Shown here: one piece after another, positions 33,396 through 45,728 of the stretch | Layout of the letters: each line of letters starts with the position of its first letter | How positions within the stretch are numbered: the first letter of the stretch is position 1 | Assembly: GCA_033220425.1 (NCBI GenBank) | Contig: CM065651.1 | Location: 3,100,001-3,164,000 of the forward strand | Direction: 5' to 3' | Origin: Lepraria neglecta | Taxonomy: Eukaryota; Ascomycota; Lecanoromycetes; Lecanorales; Stereocaulaceae | DNA length: 64,000 bases | Notes under the pieces: model-generated | The model's input: only the letters and a program-made list of their open reading frames with translations | What the model was told of the DNA's origin: nothing | The model's database searches: none | Position numbers and translations under genes: made by a program

Positions 33396-35544
33396 ATGGA
33401 CAAAATCTCAAAATTCAACGTCGTCCACCGCTATGAGCGGCGGGCCTTGCTCGTCGCTATTAACTGCGTGGGCTCTCTCGCTATCTTTTTCTTTGGTTAC
33501 GACCAAGGTATGATGGGCAGTGTCAACGTTTCCATCGATTATGCGGTCAATGTAATGAAATTCGGTCATGTCGCGCCCAACTCTACTCAGGTTGTCGTTG
33601 ACAATACTTTACTTCAAGGCGGTATCGTAAGTCTCTTCCTCACTGCTCACCTATGATTGCAAGGGAAATCTAACTAGTCTGAAAGACTTCTGTTTACTAC
33701 CTTGGCTGTCTCGTCGGATGCCTACTTGGCGGTTGGATCGCCGAGAAAGTCGGCCGTATCAAGGTCATCGCGCTCGGTTCCATCTGGGGCGTGTTTGGCG
33801 CTAGTTTGCAGTGTTCGGCTCAGAATTCTGATTGGATGATATGCGGTAAGGAGTTATTATATTTAACAAACGTGAGTATACATGTGCTGATGAAAGTCAT
33901 CAGCTCGTCTCATCAATGGAATTGGCACTGGGATGCTGAACGTCATTGTCCCTGTCTGGGTACGCTCTCCCCTTCCGCATGGTAGCGCAATGTTTACTGA
34001 TATGGTGTACTAGTCAACCGAGACGGCTCCGCACACTTCTCGTGGCATGTTTGTGTCAATCGAATTCTTTTTGAATATTTTCGGTGTCGTCGTCGCTTAC
34101 TGGCTAGGCTTGTGAGTACCCTTATCCTCTTACACTTCTTCCAATACTGATCAAAACCAGTGGATGTTCCTACGTAGGAGGCGGCTACAGCCCCTTCGTC
34201 TGGCGCTTCCCCGTCGCCTTCCAAATCCTTCCCCTCCTCTTCCTCTTCGCCATCGTCTGGTTCTTCCCCGAATCACCCCGCTGGCTCGTCAAAGTCGGCC
34301 GCGAAGACGAAGCCCGCTATATCCTTGGCCGTCTCCGTGGTGAAACCGGCAATGACGACTTAGCTGAAGCAGAGTTCCAGGATATTCGCAATGTGGCAGA
34401 ACTGGAGAAGAAGAGCGGGAAGCTGAATAGTTATTTCCATATGCTTTGGGACGTTATGCCCAAGGCTATTGGGGGCGGATCTTCTGGCGCACTACATATT
34501 GGACGACGTGTGCAGCTTGTTATTTGGCTTCAGATCTTACAGGAGTGGATTGGTATTGCTGGCGTGACTATCTGTAAGTGGACTCCATCTTCTTGATTGT
34601 TGGTCTTTTCAGAACGTACTGATCACCTTCACATCAGATGCGAACGACATCTTCAGCCAAGCCGGCTACTCAGGCCAGAAAGCCCGCTGGATTTCCGGTG
34701 TCAACGACATCACATACATGGTACATACCCAATCGCCCCCACCCCTACCAACCAACAATACTAACCTATTGGACTTCAGTTCTCAACCCTAATAGCAATC
34801 TTCACACTCGACCGACTCGGCCGCCGCGTCTCCCTCTACTGGGGCGCCATCGTCATGGGCGTCTCAATGTTCCTAGCCGGCGGTCTCTCCCGCGGCGCAG
34901 TCAACAACCCCGAAAAAGCAGCCCAATACGGCGCCGCTGGTGCAGCATTCACCTTCATTTTCACCGCCGGCTTTGGCGCTACCTGGCTTACTATCCCGTG
35001 GCTCTACCCTGCTGAGATATTCCCATTGCAGATTCGCGCTAAGGGAAACGCATGGGGGGTTGTCGGGTGGTGTATCGGCAATGGATGGACTGTGAGTACC
35101 TACCTACCTACCTACCTTTCCTCCGTCATTATCTGAAGTTCGCGCTTACTGATCTAACTAATTCCCTCGCTATAGGTCCTCCTCCTCCCAACAATGTTCG
35201 CCCACATCCACGAAAAAGTCTTTTACATCTTCGGCGCCGTCAACTTCTTCACCCTCCCCATAGTCTGGGCATTCTACCCCGAATCCAACCAACGTACCCT
35301 CGAAGAGATGGATCTCCTCTTCGCCTCCAATAGCTGGTGGAACTGGGACGCCGAAACCAACTTCGCGCGCCTCCGTGAAGAAAACCCTGAGCTTGTGCAG
35401 GCTGCGCAGAGGGGCGCGAGTGTCGTTGATCCGGAGACGGGGGTCAGGAGGAAGAGTGTTAGGGGACCGAGTCTTGTGCCTGGGCAGAGGGATGAGAGTC
35501 CTACGGACTCGGACGAGAAGCCAGATGTGCAGTTGAAGAATTAG
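33396..35544 (+). CDS. MFS sugar transporter, paralogue of the 13.9-kb gene
   Basis: Predicted 573 residues in eight exons: 33396-33626, 33686-33845, 33904-33959, 34014-34111, 34161-34573, 34638-34720, 34780-35091 and 35176-35544. Sugar-porter marks are FFFGYDQGMMGSV, GGWIAEKVGRIKVIALG, PESPRWLVKVGREDEAR, DRLGRRVSLYWGAIVMG, PWLYPAEIFPLQIRAKG and YPESNQRTLEEMD. The tail carries likely regulatory serines (RRKSVRGPS, DESPTDSDEKP). It is closely related to the 13.9-kb gene over its whole length (shared HIGRRVQLVIWLQI, QEWIGIAGVTI, RGNAWGVVGW or KGNAWGVVGW). Introns 1 and 2 sit at identical coding positions in both genes, after 231 and 391 nt. Three further introns here are absent from the paralogue. 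Intron 7 has a short ACCT tandem run. Substrate unknown. Confidence 0.93.
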
Positions 35545-36142
35545 GCGGATGGTGGGAGAGATGTGGATGACGGGTTGCGAGGGAGTGTGTGGTTACTGCG
35601 CTGCGCTGTTTGGTGGTTGATATAAGCCTTTTGGTAGGCTGGTGAACCGTTTCGTGAGCGTAGAGTGCGTTTGACTTTTCGATGATATGACGCCTTTCTG
35701 GGGAAAAATTACCACAGTTACGACGTAGTCATAGCTTTAGGATCGAGTTATGTCAATCCTTTGGATAGTGATGCTGTCATGAAAGTTCAGAAGCTCTAAA
35801 ACCTGCGTAGTTGAGGGGCTTTTAGTTTGCTGTGAAGTCTGCTTGCTATGTGAGAAACAAGATCAAATCACATCCTTAGGGAATAGTCGTCCCGCTGGCC
35901 GATGCCGAACTCAATGACACAAGAGTGACTGACTTTGTTCATTCGATTCGCTATTGCACATACGGCTGGTATGTACAATCTTCTTATCTATCTATCGTAC
36001 ACACAATGCAACGGGATATCACAGATGCATGTTCCTCTTCTCGTTGGGGTATCTCCACATCACATACAGCAGTATCTCAATAAGGCGCTCCATCATCGAT
36101 CATATCATCATCAACTCATCTCTCTCCCCTACATCCTCGATA
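35545..36142. other. intergenic between convergent genes
   Basis: About 600 bases between the 3' ends of the second transporter and the Snt1-like gene. Nothing beyond 3' UTR-like AT-rich sequence is visible. Confidence 0.45.
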
Positions 36143-39100
36143 TCATCGCCTCTCCTCATACCCACGACCCAATCCCCGTCCCTGAACACCATGTTCATCT
36201 CCACCCCCACCACTGTAATATTGCCCACCAAGCTGCGCTCTCCTGTCCCGTTCTTCCATCTCCCTCCGCTCCGTACGTTCCCTTATCGCAGCCTGCTCCT
36301 GCCTCATGACCTGTTCCTGATATCTTTCCAGTTCTTGTCTCCGCCTAGCCTCCTCTTGTTCCCTCTGCATGTGATGTTGTGCCTGCTGCTGCATTTCTAT
36401 TTGGCGTGCCTGGCGCTGCTGCTGCTCGAGCGCTTGTTGCATATGCATATGCTGGTGGTGTTGCTGCTGCTGCTGCTGCTGTTGCTGTTGATGCTGGTGG
36501 GATTGTTCACGTGGGTTGAGGGATGCGTAGGGAGAGGGGCGGATGTTTGGTTCTGCAGGCCCAGATGGCTGCTGCTGATGGTGATGAGGTTGTGACTGCT
36601 GATGTTGAGTGTACGAACCGGTTCTGGAGTGTGAGAACGGAGGAGGGCTGGGTACATGGCTTCGTTGTTGTAGAGCATGCATGGAATTTCTCGACGAGGG
36701 AGGTATGAACGAGGGTTGAGGTGGAGGCGAGACAACGGACTGCGCTTGCGCACTACGCTCTTCCATCCAAGAACGCTGGGGCATTTGCTGAACAGCTGCT
36801 GGCCAATTTCGGCCGAGCTCTCGAGCAGGTGTCACCTGCTGCTGCTGGTGACTCTGCTGAGAGAAAGAAGGTCGCTGCTGCTGTTGCATTTGCAGGGTTG
36901 GCTCACTTGGCGTTTCACGTCTCTGGATCTGTTGTTGAATTGGCTGGGCGGCGGGCTGGTAGGCAGACTGCTGAGGAGGTGGTGTAGGAGCAGCAGGACG
37001 TTGATCACTTAGCCTCTTCCTGGGCGCTAGCTCAGGGGCATCACTGTTCAGGAGGTCCATGATGCTCGATTTCTTCGGTGGGCCAGGTGGAGGCGGAGGT
37101 TGAGCGGACGCGCTCACAGGCACAGAACTCGGTCGCAACATCTCACCCTGAGGCGACATGGGTGGCAGACTCGCACTTGCAGGCGATTGGCTTGGGGTGA
37201 ATTGATTGGGAGCATTACTGAACGCGCCAGAACCTATGCGGCGCATTGCAGAGGAAGTGTCGAGTGGCTGGCGCTGCTGTAGTTGCTGCAATGGGGTTTG
37301 CTGCATAGCTTGCTGCTGTTGCATGGCTCGTTGTTGTGCTTCCTGTTGCTGCTGTTGTGCTTGCTGTTGTTGAGCCTGCTGCTGCTCCCGGAGTTGCTGT
37401 TGCTCGAAATGAAGCCGAGCCTTCTCATCCCATTTGACTTCGATAGGCGTAGTACTAGCCTGTGTGGTTGAAGTAGGCTGTTGACCTAGTAGCGACGAAT
37501 GTAAGGCATTCGGCATGAGACTTGGCGCATGCTGCTGCTGGTAAGACTGAACTGGTTGCTCATTCTGCTGCTGCGAAACGCTATGCCGGTGATGCGCGTG
37601 GCTACCGCGCTCTTGTTGCCGCTGGAGGAGCTCTCTATCCTGTTGGGCGTCGTGCGATTGCTGCCGAACCTGCATCTCTCGCTGTTCCTTTTCTTTGACT
37701 GTATCTCTCGTCGAAAAGACAGCTCGAGACCGGTCCTCAGGAGTAAAGGTACCCAAATGCGGACCAATGACTTGCTGTTGAAGTTGCTTCTGCAATGAGA
37801 TTGTGATGCGGTTCTTTGTTGTTTCGTATCCCTGTAACATCATCTGCGCAGATACCTGAGCCGCTCCTTGGTCGGCTGACGCCAAGGTAGTAAACTGTGG
37901 ACGATGATGATCACCCTTGTACCGCCCTTGGGGTTGCGACTTTGTCGGCTGGAGCTTTGGCGACACGGCATCAATCTCAATGACGTCTCCACTCGGTGCC
38001 AAGGGTCTCTGGGATTCTCTCGGGAGATTATGGAAGTGGCGCCGTTTTTCGCCGGTCTGCGTTGGTGGTGGCAGTGGGCCAGTGTCCTGACCGTTCGCTA
38101 TCATTTCCTCGGCTCGCAGAGCGTTGAGCTCCATCTGCTTGCCATTGTCCGTTTTCTTCAAAGTCTCTCGGTTGTAGTAGTTTTTGATCTAATGAGGTAG
38201 TCAGCAAACTTGTGTTCGTGTTCAAGGTTGCAAACTACAAACCATGGTGTGCGTCTTGGTTTTCATAGTTGCAGCAATGGCTTGCCAATTGGTCCCAAAA
38301 TGGCTGAGGTAATTTTTGAGATCCTCTATTTCAGGCACAGACCAGTAGCTCGACGTAGTAGGCTGACCGCCAGCCTTTGTCTGAGGCGAATGCGACTGAT
38401 CTTGAAGGAACTGCTGTGAATGCTTTTGCATTGGATCGATGTTCATCGCCGATGGTTGCTCAGGCGTCCAACCCTCGATGGAGCCTGACCTGTATACGGA
38501 CACATTGTAGAGTTGGTTGCCATTGAGCCCAGCCAGCGCTTGCGCCCCTTCGATATCTTCAAGACGTTGCTCATTCTCCAGCTGTGGTTCCCTGCTTAAT
38601 CCTCGTACATCCTCAAGAAGACCTTTCTGGGGAGAAGGACCAGGAGCTGCCGCCAACAATGGCGCCTTCCCCTTTCTGCCGCCCTTTTCCTTCGCAGGAG
38701 CCGTCCTTGTTCGCTTGTTGGCAGGCTTCTCAGTGCTTGTATTGCCATTCAGATTCTCTTTGCCAGCGGCGCCGCGTCGTGCTGGTGTCACAGCTGGGGC
38801 GGGCTCAGGTTCAACAGTATCTCCAAAGGTTGGTGCTGCAGCACGTCTGGGCCTTCCTTTCTCTGTAAGAGCTACAGTCTGGGTGTTGTAGTCCATCATC
38901 CCATCAAACGAAGAAATCAAGCCCGTTGACCTGGGTCGGATCTGGCCGCGCATCGACGCAGCGATCTTCTTGCCTTTCCTAGTCTTCATGAAAGCTATCT
39001 CTTGATCCTTGTACTTCACCAAAAGCTTAGTAGAATAGTAATGCTGAACACAATCCCGGAAATCCCGGCCGTGTAATGCATCCGCAATAACTCCAAACCT

Positions 39101-42100
39101 TTTGGGATACAGGAGGTAATTGTATAAGAAGGTTTCATGCTCTTCGGGAGTAAAGTCGTCCTTTTTGGGTATAAATTCAAGAGCTTGCAGCCCAAATTCT
39201 CGATCAACCAAAGTATTCATATCGGTGAACAAGGATGCGTCTTTCTCCTCTCGGCTGAGCATATTAGGAACCTCGGCTTCTCTCTCAGGATTGAATGTTT
39301 CTGCAGATTCGTAGACCGGCTGTTCTCGCTCGCGTCTGGCTCGTTCCTCTTTCGCTGCCGTCTCCTGGGACACTCGTATCACCTCTTGCATGTCTAGCTC
39401 GCTAATGATCTTCCCTCGTCTGCCCACCACTGGCGGAGTCGGTGTCACTAAGGGCACGTCGTCTGGTGTAACCGAAACTCCTATAGCATCCTCTGCTCTT
39501 CGGGAGTCCTCAAAGGCTTCGACATTCTCTCGCCAGAGCTTATAAAGCCTCTCGAAAGTGTCTCTCGCTTCATAATTCTCGGCTTCTTGGGTCTCACGCT
39601 GTCTTGTAAGCCTCTCTAGGAGAAGAGCCTCGATCGCATCCTGTCTTTGAGAATCCTCCTGTAGTTCGTCAATCTGCGAAAACGGTGTCGGTGGTCCGGA
39701 GGTTAAGAATGGAAGATTTTCGAGGAGGGGTGTCTGCGGGCGCGCCTTGACCGAAAGGGAGGGACTGCCAGATTCTCGTTTGAAGTCCATCTCATCTTCC
39801 TCCTCTGGTTTTGGTGATGGTAAGCCTAAAGGTACAGGCTGGGCTGCCGGAGGCTCCTCTGACCCTGCCATCTTGGTCTTCTCCTCGAGAGCGCTGGCTA
39901 AGGCATCAAGTTCTTCCAATAACTCCAGAATGACCGGATTGTTTCGCGGAGTGAGAGGTCTCTTTGCTTCAAGGGCCTGCATTTCATGATTGAACTTCTT
40001 TTCAGCTTCGGCGAAATCTTCCTCATCCAAATCCATCTGACCTTCTCCGGCACCAGCTTCATCGGACTCGTCCTCCTCCTTCTCCTGATCTGGAACCATT
40101 GTCCTGGGCTTAAATTCTCCAGCACCAGGCTCTTCGACTTTGATATCATCACCAGTGAATGCTTTCTGCCGCGTCTCCGGCGATAAATTGGAGGAGCTTG
40201 TGTTTTGGATATTTTCTGCTTCAGATCGAGCTGATGTGCCCCCAGACGGTGCGTTGTTGCGACGCCATTTCTCAATCGCAGACTCGGCAGACTCAGTACT
40301 CGGTGGACCAGCCCTCACTCTCTCTTCACCAATGGAGTCTCTCCTCGTAGGCATTGTGTTCATTATAGACGGCCCGCGTGGAGGATTTCGAGATGGGTTC
40401 ACCCAAGACCAAGTGGCGCCCCCGCGTCCTCCTCGTGCAGGCATCATGGACGGTCCTCTATTCGGAAGCCCACGCACAGTGGGAGGAGCTGGTTGTCTGA
40501 TTGAGGGTGGACCACGCTCTGCACGAGGCCCAGTCGGAATCTTGACAGGTGAGCCTTGGTTAGACATATCACCCGAAGGATGCCTAAGATGTGAGGCTGA
40601 GCCTGCTGTGGAAGGAGCATTGCCATTGCGACCTTGTTCTTCGACTGCCTTTCTGACCGATGGCTGTGTGGATTCGAAAGAGCCCGGAGTTGACGGTATC
40701 AACGATCGAAGAGGCGAGGTCTCGCCCTGCGAGAAGCGTTTCGAGATGTTGCGGACTTGTTCGAAGCCAGCTTCTTTCGCAGCAGGGTTTGGAGGTGCAG
40801 CAAACGATTGACGCTGGAACCCGAACCGATCCACATCATTATCAAGCACACGCCTGGTAGTGTCTTGAGTCTCATCGGGTTGCCATCTCCCTAAAGCTTG
40901 CTGTGCTTTAGGTCCAGTAGGTGCACTGTTGAGAATGTGGGACTTCGGCGCTGACGGTGCATCGATCGAGGGATCTAATAGCTTGAGTCTGGACGGATGA
41001 ATCAATGGAGATGTGTCTCGTCGAGGTTCTTCTTTTAGTGGAGGCCCTTGGATAGTTGTCGATGCTCTTTGAGGAGGTATTGACCCGAAAGCTGGGACTG
41101 GAGGAGCTTGCGGAGGTGGCGATGCCGTTCGTGATTCGAATCGATCGTTATCTGCGCGTTTAGGATAGACATCTCCTCTTTCTGAGTCTCTATCACCGCT
41201 GCCTATCCTTATATCAGGATTGGAGCCCTGCAGCCTTGGTCTCTGGTCCAACGACTCTCGAGCATCACGGGTGTTCTGGGTGTAGCGGTCTAAATTAGCT
41301 AGGTGCACTGAAGTCGTGGACGTTGAGCGAGAAGTAATAGGTGTAGATGGCGCGCCTGTAGAGTTCCTAGAGGCTGGACGGAAGGGTGGTGGCTCTCTTC
41401 TGAATCGATCCTCCCGCTCATCTCGCTCTCTTCTTGGTTCTTCATCTCGCCTGCTGTCGAAATTACGATCGTGATCTCTGTCATCGCGCATTTGTTGCTC
41501 CCAATCTCGGTCACGAGAACGACTTCTGGGCCTAAGATTGTCCCGATCATCGGGAAATCTGCCTCTCCAATCCCCTCTGCCTCTACCTCGGAAAGCCCCT
41601 CGACCACGAAAAGGGAATGGATCTGGTGGCCCTGAGAGGGAACCCTCCCTAAAGTCTCTCCTAGGTTCATCCCTTGGCGGTAACTCCCTCAGATCTCTCG
41701 TATCTCTGAAATCTCTTGAAAGTGGTGATCTAGATCGATCACGGCCTGCAGGTGAAGCTCTCCTATCTCGAGTACCAAATCGGTCTCTAGGGCCCCAATC
41801 TTGGCCACGTCCACGCCTGGGAAATGGCTCATCTCTTATATCACGAAAGTCCCGATCCCTAGCATCCCCACGGCCTGGGAATCCCCCTCTGCCCCTTGGT
41901 ATGAATCCCCCTCTTGGTGCATCTAGCAAAGCCTTTGGACCTCTAGGCGGCTCTCTCGGAGGTTCGCGACCTCGACCCTGGTATCCATAGCCGTCATTTG
42001 GTCGATAGCCTGGCTCATTTGGTCTCGGATCCAGGCCCCCGTCGCTGAATTGTGCTGATGTACGTCTGTCAAGTTGTCTTGGCGGTGAACGATCTCGCGG

Positions 42101-42145
42101 GTAGCGAGGATCGCTGTTGTTTGTAGGTGGAAAGCGTGAAGACAT
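36143..42145 (-). CDS. snt1: Snt1/N-CoR-like SANT-domain co-repressor (Set3 complex subunit)
   Basis: Predicted 1982 residues in two exons (42145-38243 and 38188-36143; 54-nt intron with GTTTGT donor and TTGCTGAC branch). The first ~270 residues are Arg/Asp/Gly-rich and disordered with RG boxes (GGFIPRGRGGFPGRG). SANT 1 is at about 985-1040 (DFTPEEHETFLYNYLLYPKR, then RDFRDCVQHYYSTK), the deacetylase-interacting type. SANT 2 is at about 1267-1312 (YWSVPEIEDLKNYLSHFGTN, then NYYNRE) and is split by the intron. Two spaced SANT domains plus the MNTLVDREFG block match the Snt1/SMRT/N-CoR scaffold. In yeast Snt1 sits in the Set3 histone-deacetylase complex with Hos2, Hst1 and Sif2. The C-terminal third is glutamine-rich with several Q runs (longest at 36461-36490) and ends GRGYEERR. 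Repression of transcription in the nucleus is inferred from the family. Confidence 0.9.
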
Positions 42146-43319
42146 AGAACATCATTTAGGAAGTCTTGGTTTAGGAACCGAGTGTTGGATGGGGGAAGGG
42201 GTTGCGGAGGCGGTCGGATTGGTAAACAGCAAATGGTCTGGGGATGATCGTAAAGCAGGATTGGGCTCGGTAGATCTGGATCTAGGGTTCAATATTCAGT
42301 GTGCTCAGCCGTCCACCAGATCCTTCGTCCTTGGATCTCGAAGCAATCAATCGATTGGACGGGCCAAGCCGATCCTGATTTTGTAAACAGAGAGGCCTCA
42401 AACTCGCTATGCTGGTGCACAGCACGGCAGAGGGGAGGTTTTTGATATCGACAGATCGATTAGTATGCCCGAGAGGCCTCGAGTGTGTGCAATGATCATT
42501 AAATGCAGGGTTGAGGCTCAAATGATTGGCGATGATCCCGCCTCATTAGCGCCAAATTCAATCTCGCGATTGCCTAATATCTGTCACCGAGGTGCAACCT
42601 TTCGACATCATCAAGTTGCAACAACTATGCTAGTCGTCTTTTCAAGCAGGTTCGCGCGCGGCGAGCTCTCACATACGCCTTGCAGAAACAGCGGCGTGCC
42701 TCCGTGATAGTTTCAGATTATAGCACCACAGCAATAATCCTATCTCGTACAACTCCATCACGGTGAAATGGTTACCCCCGAATGAGTTAAGAAGCGTCAG
42801 TGTACATCTGGCCTTATGAGCATTGATTATTAGTTGGTTCACGATACAGTCGGAGGGATCTTCTTGGTCTTTGGAAATAAGAGAAGGAGCGAAAGGAATA
42901 TATACGAAGATCTAGTGGAGATGCTCAGCAGAAACCTTTCGGCGAAGTTCTCTACAATTTGGATGTTCTCACATGCTAATTTTCTATGAATCAGGCGTGC
43001 CAGAGCTTAGGCTCCTCAAGCACCCGGAGTAGAGCCTAAACTACAGCAACGCCATCGAGTAGACCAGCGCCATGGTACACCTCCCCAAAGGACTCAATCG
43101 GAGCTCGCCTGTCCTAGTTTCACATCTATAGTGGGGTTTAAATCTATTAATGGCTTACAAACGCCATATCCTGCTCAAAGGGAGCCACAGTGGGCCTCAG
43201 TGGCGCCTCGGAGGAACCACATCTCCAGTGTATGAAGAGACTAGCAAGCACTTCTGAAAGTTAGATAAGGCACGATTCTGCTACGGAGTTGGCTCTTGCC
43301 CTTGGCATATTTGACTGAG
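42146..43319. other. intergenic, upstream region of the Snt1-like gene
   Basis: About 1.2 kb with no supported gene. The first 250 bases upstream of the Snt1-like ATG are probably its leader and promoter. Short frames present have no domain. Confidence 0.4.
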
Positions 43320-44090
43320 GCCTAGTATTCTTAGACGTTCCGAATCGACTCAGAGAAAATTTGAAATTCGTTCTCAAGCGCACTCACCACAAGAACAAGT
43401 ATGATTCGTGGAGATGTCAATAACTCTATGTTTCGATTTGCATGCATGGTGTTTGCTGATCAATGATTACAGCCAACACGGATAGTTTACCTCTGTTAGC
43501 ATATTGGGACTCTGCTCTGTCATATTCCTCACAACAAAAACTTCTGAACTCCGTTCCCAAGCGCACTCACCACACTGATCGTTTTTGCCGAAAGAGCTCC
43601 AGACCGAGGTTGTTTCGTTGGGAAGTTTATGGCTTCGTTACTTCAGCTGCATCTGTTGGTTCACTAATCTACAACTCCAACCCAGATCGTCTACTCCCAT
43701 CCCATCTAGTCTCTGTATTCCCAACCGACAAACCTCTAAAATCTGTTCACAGCAGGGCTCACCGCATTGAATATTTCTTGTTGGGCGGATCTGAAGCACG
43801 AATGCAGAATCCGTACACCAAGAAGCTAGTAAGACATTTACCATCCTGGTATGGAAGTTATATATATCCATGGAGTACTCAACTCGAATCTACCTTTCCC
43901 TCATTCTCCGCATGGACTTGAAAACCATGATTTTGTTCTCAAGCGCACTCATCCTATTGATCGTTTCGGGTGGATAAGCCCAAGAATGAGCGTGGCTCGT
44001 TGGGATATGTGTCGAGACTTTCAATTGATAGAACTTCCTAAATACGTTGCGAAGTGCACTCAACACTGAGATTTCCCCTACATGGTAGAT
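43320..44090. repeat. degenerate tandem repeat, about 185-190 bp period
   Basis: The word CTCAAGCGCACTCACCACA or a close variant recurs at about 43372, 43557, 43750 (strongly altered) and 43936, giving a regular period of 185-195 bases. The copies at 43557 and 43936 also share TGATCGTTT and TCGTTGGGA about 60 bases downstream. Translated in one frame they give KRTHHTDRF and KRTHPIDRF followed by RW(E/D). This is either an old minisatellite or a dead repeat-protein gene. Confidence 0.5.
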
Positions 44091-44291
44091 AAGCACGAGC
44101 ATATAGTCCATCTTGATTGGTATGGCATGGTGTTCATGGTCTAACAATGAATATGCTTTGGCAAGCTATTACTTCGATGACCTATTCTCACACAAGCCCT
44201 AACCACCCAACAATGAACATTATCCTCTTCAAGACAAGCAGTCTGGGTATCTCAACGCGCGACAATTTCACCTCCTCAATCATGTTTAATC

Positions 44292-45728
44292 TCATCCCCC
44301 GTAGTCCCACTCCCACTCCCCTTCCCCACAATCTCCACAGACGGATTCTTCCCCATAATAATCCCCCCCCTTCTCCTCCCCCATCGCAATGCCCTCAATC
44401 TCTTTCCCCCTAAGCGGGCCCTTAACATACGCACTCGTCCCCTCCCCAAACACATACGCCTCCTCCCCATGACACGCATAATCCCCGACCAACAAATCCT
44501 CATCACTCATCCTCAACGGAACACGACACACATACTTAATAAAACACATTATCAGACTCGTCCAAACGACATTCCAGCCGACTACGAAGCAAACCCCAGC
44601 GATCTGATAGGCAACTTGGATACCATTTCCCTCGATAGCGCCGCCGGGGTTTGTGATCCCGAAGGCAGCGCAGCCAGAGATGGTTGCGAAGATGCCAGTG
44701 GCGCAGCCGCCGACGATGCCGGCTACGAAATGGGTGTGGAAGACGCCGAGGACATCGTCGACGGAGCGCATGAATGCAACTTTCTTGCCGAAAATGTTCA
44801 TGCTTGCCCAAGGCACGGTTCCAGATCCAAAACCTAGCGCGATGGCGCTCCAGCCGGCAATGACGCCTGCAGCGGGGGTGATGGCTACGAGACCGCAGAT
44901 CATGCCGTTGACGGCACCGATGACGGAGGGTTTGCCATAGTAGAGGACGTCGCAGAGGGTCCAGGAGAGCATGCTCATTGCTGTGCAGATATTTGTGTTG
45001 AGGACGGCGACGCCTGCGTCGGCGCTTGCTGCGTATGGATCTCCTCCGTTGAAACCGTTCCAGCCGATCCAGAGGATACCTGCGCCAACGAGCACGGAGC
45101 CGATGTTGTTAGGGCGGTTGTCTTCGCGGTCAGCGTCGATGCGGGGCCCGAGCCACCATGCGGCCACGAAGCCGGCGGTGCCGGAGGAAAGATGGATAAC
45201 GTAGCCGCCAGAGTAGTCGATGACGCCTAAGACGGCGAGGAAGCCGCCGCCCCAGATGGAGTAGGCGCTGATGCAATAGGAAAAGGTGAGCCAGAGCGGG
45301 ACGAAGAGGATCCAAGCGAGGAAATTCATGCGGCCGAGAAGGGCGCCCGCTAGGATGACAAGAGTGATGGCTGCGAAGACGAATTGGAAGTATACCATTG
45401 TTGACATGGGGAAATTCGCACTTATGCCGGAAGTGGGGAGGAGGGCTTGAGTGAGTTCGTATTCCATTGATAAGGCAGGGCCTGGTATGCCCGCGAATGG
45501 GAGCATGTGTTTTCCGAAGGCGACTTTGTAGCCCCAAATCACCCAGCAGATGAGGACGGATGCGAAGGCGTAGAAAGCCATGAAGGCCGAATTAATAGCC
45601 CACTTGCTCTTGACGATACCAGCGTAGAGGATCATGAGTCCTGGTATAGATTGCAACCCGACGAGGGTAGCCGCGGTCATCTGCCAGGCATTGTCGCCGG
45701 TGTCGAGCCATGGTGGATTGGTCGCCAT
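44292..45728 (-). CDS. mep: ammonium permease (Mep/Amt family)
   Basis: Intact single-exon gene of 478 residues. It has 11 membrane segments and all Amt hallmarks: NAWQMTAATLVGLQSIPGLM at the outside N-terminus, YAGIVKSKWAINSA, the DYSGGYVIHLSSGTAGFVAA signature, GILWIGWNGFNGG, the pore histidine in FHTHFVAGIVGG, and LRMSDEDLLVGDYACHGEEA in the cytosolic tail. The tail is the regulatory region in Mep/Amt trimers and here ends in a glycine/glutamate-rich stretch (EGEWEWDYGG). The protein imports ammonium at the plasma membrane. Fungal mep genes respond to nitrogen through GATA factors (AreA-type); the upstream region contains GATAAG at 46308-46313 and TTATC at 45946-45950, which fits but is weak evidence alone. 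Confidence 0.97.
   Translation of the reverse strand: MATNPPWLDTGDNAWQMTAATLVGLQSIPGLMILYAGIVKSKWAINSAFMAFYAFASVLICWVIWGYKVAFGKHMLPFAGIPGPALSMEYELTQALLPTSGISANFPMSTMVYFQFVFAAITLVILAGALLGRMNFLAWILFVPLWLTFSYCISAYSIWGGGFLAVLGVIDYSGGYVIHLSSGTAGFVAAWWLGPRIDADREDNRPNNIGSVLVGAGILWIGWNGFNGGDPYAASADAGVAVLNTNICTAMSMLSWTLCDVLYYGKPSVIGAVNGMICGLVAITPAAGVIAGWSAIALGFGSGTVPWASMNIFGKKVAFMRSVDDVLGVFHTHFVAGIVGGCATGIFATISGCAAFGITNPGGAIEGNGIQVAYQIAGVCFVVGWNVVWTSLIMCFIKYVCRVPLRMSDEDLLVGDYACHGEEAYVFGEGTSAYVKGPLRGKEIEGIAMGEEKGGDYYGEESVCGDCGEGEWEWDYGG

Noticed and set aside
13944-35544. The 13.9-35.5 kb block as a secondary-metabolite cluster
   Set aside because: No polyketide or peptide synthase, terpene cyclase, P450 or pathway-type zinc-cluster regulator is present; two sugar transporters alone do not make a cluster.
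36143-38161. Long leucine-rich plus-strand frames opposite the Snt1-like 3' exon
   Set aside because: They are the reverse reading of CAG/CAA glutamine codons (CTG/TTG), a typical shadow.
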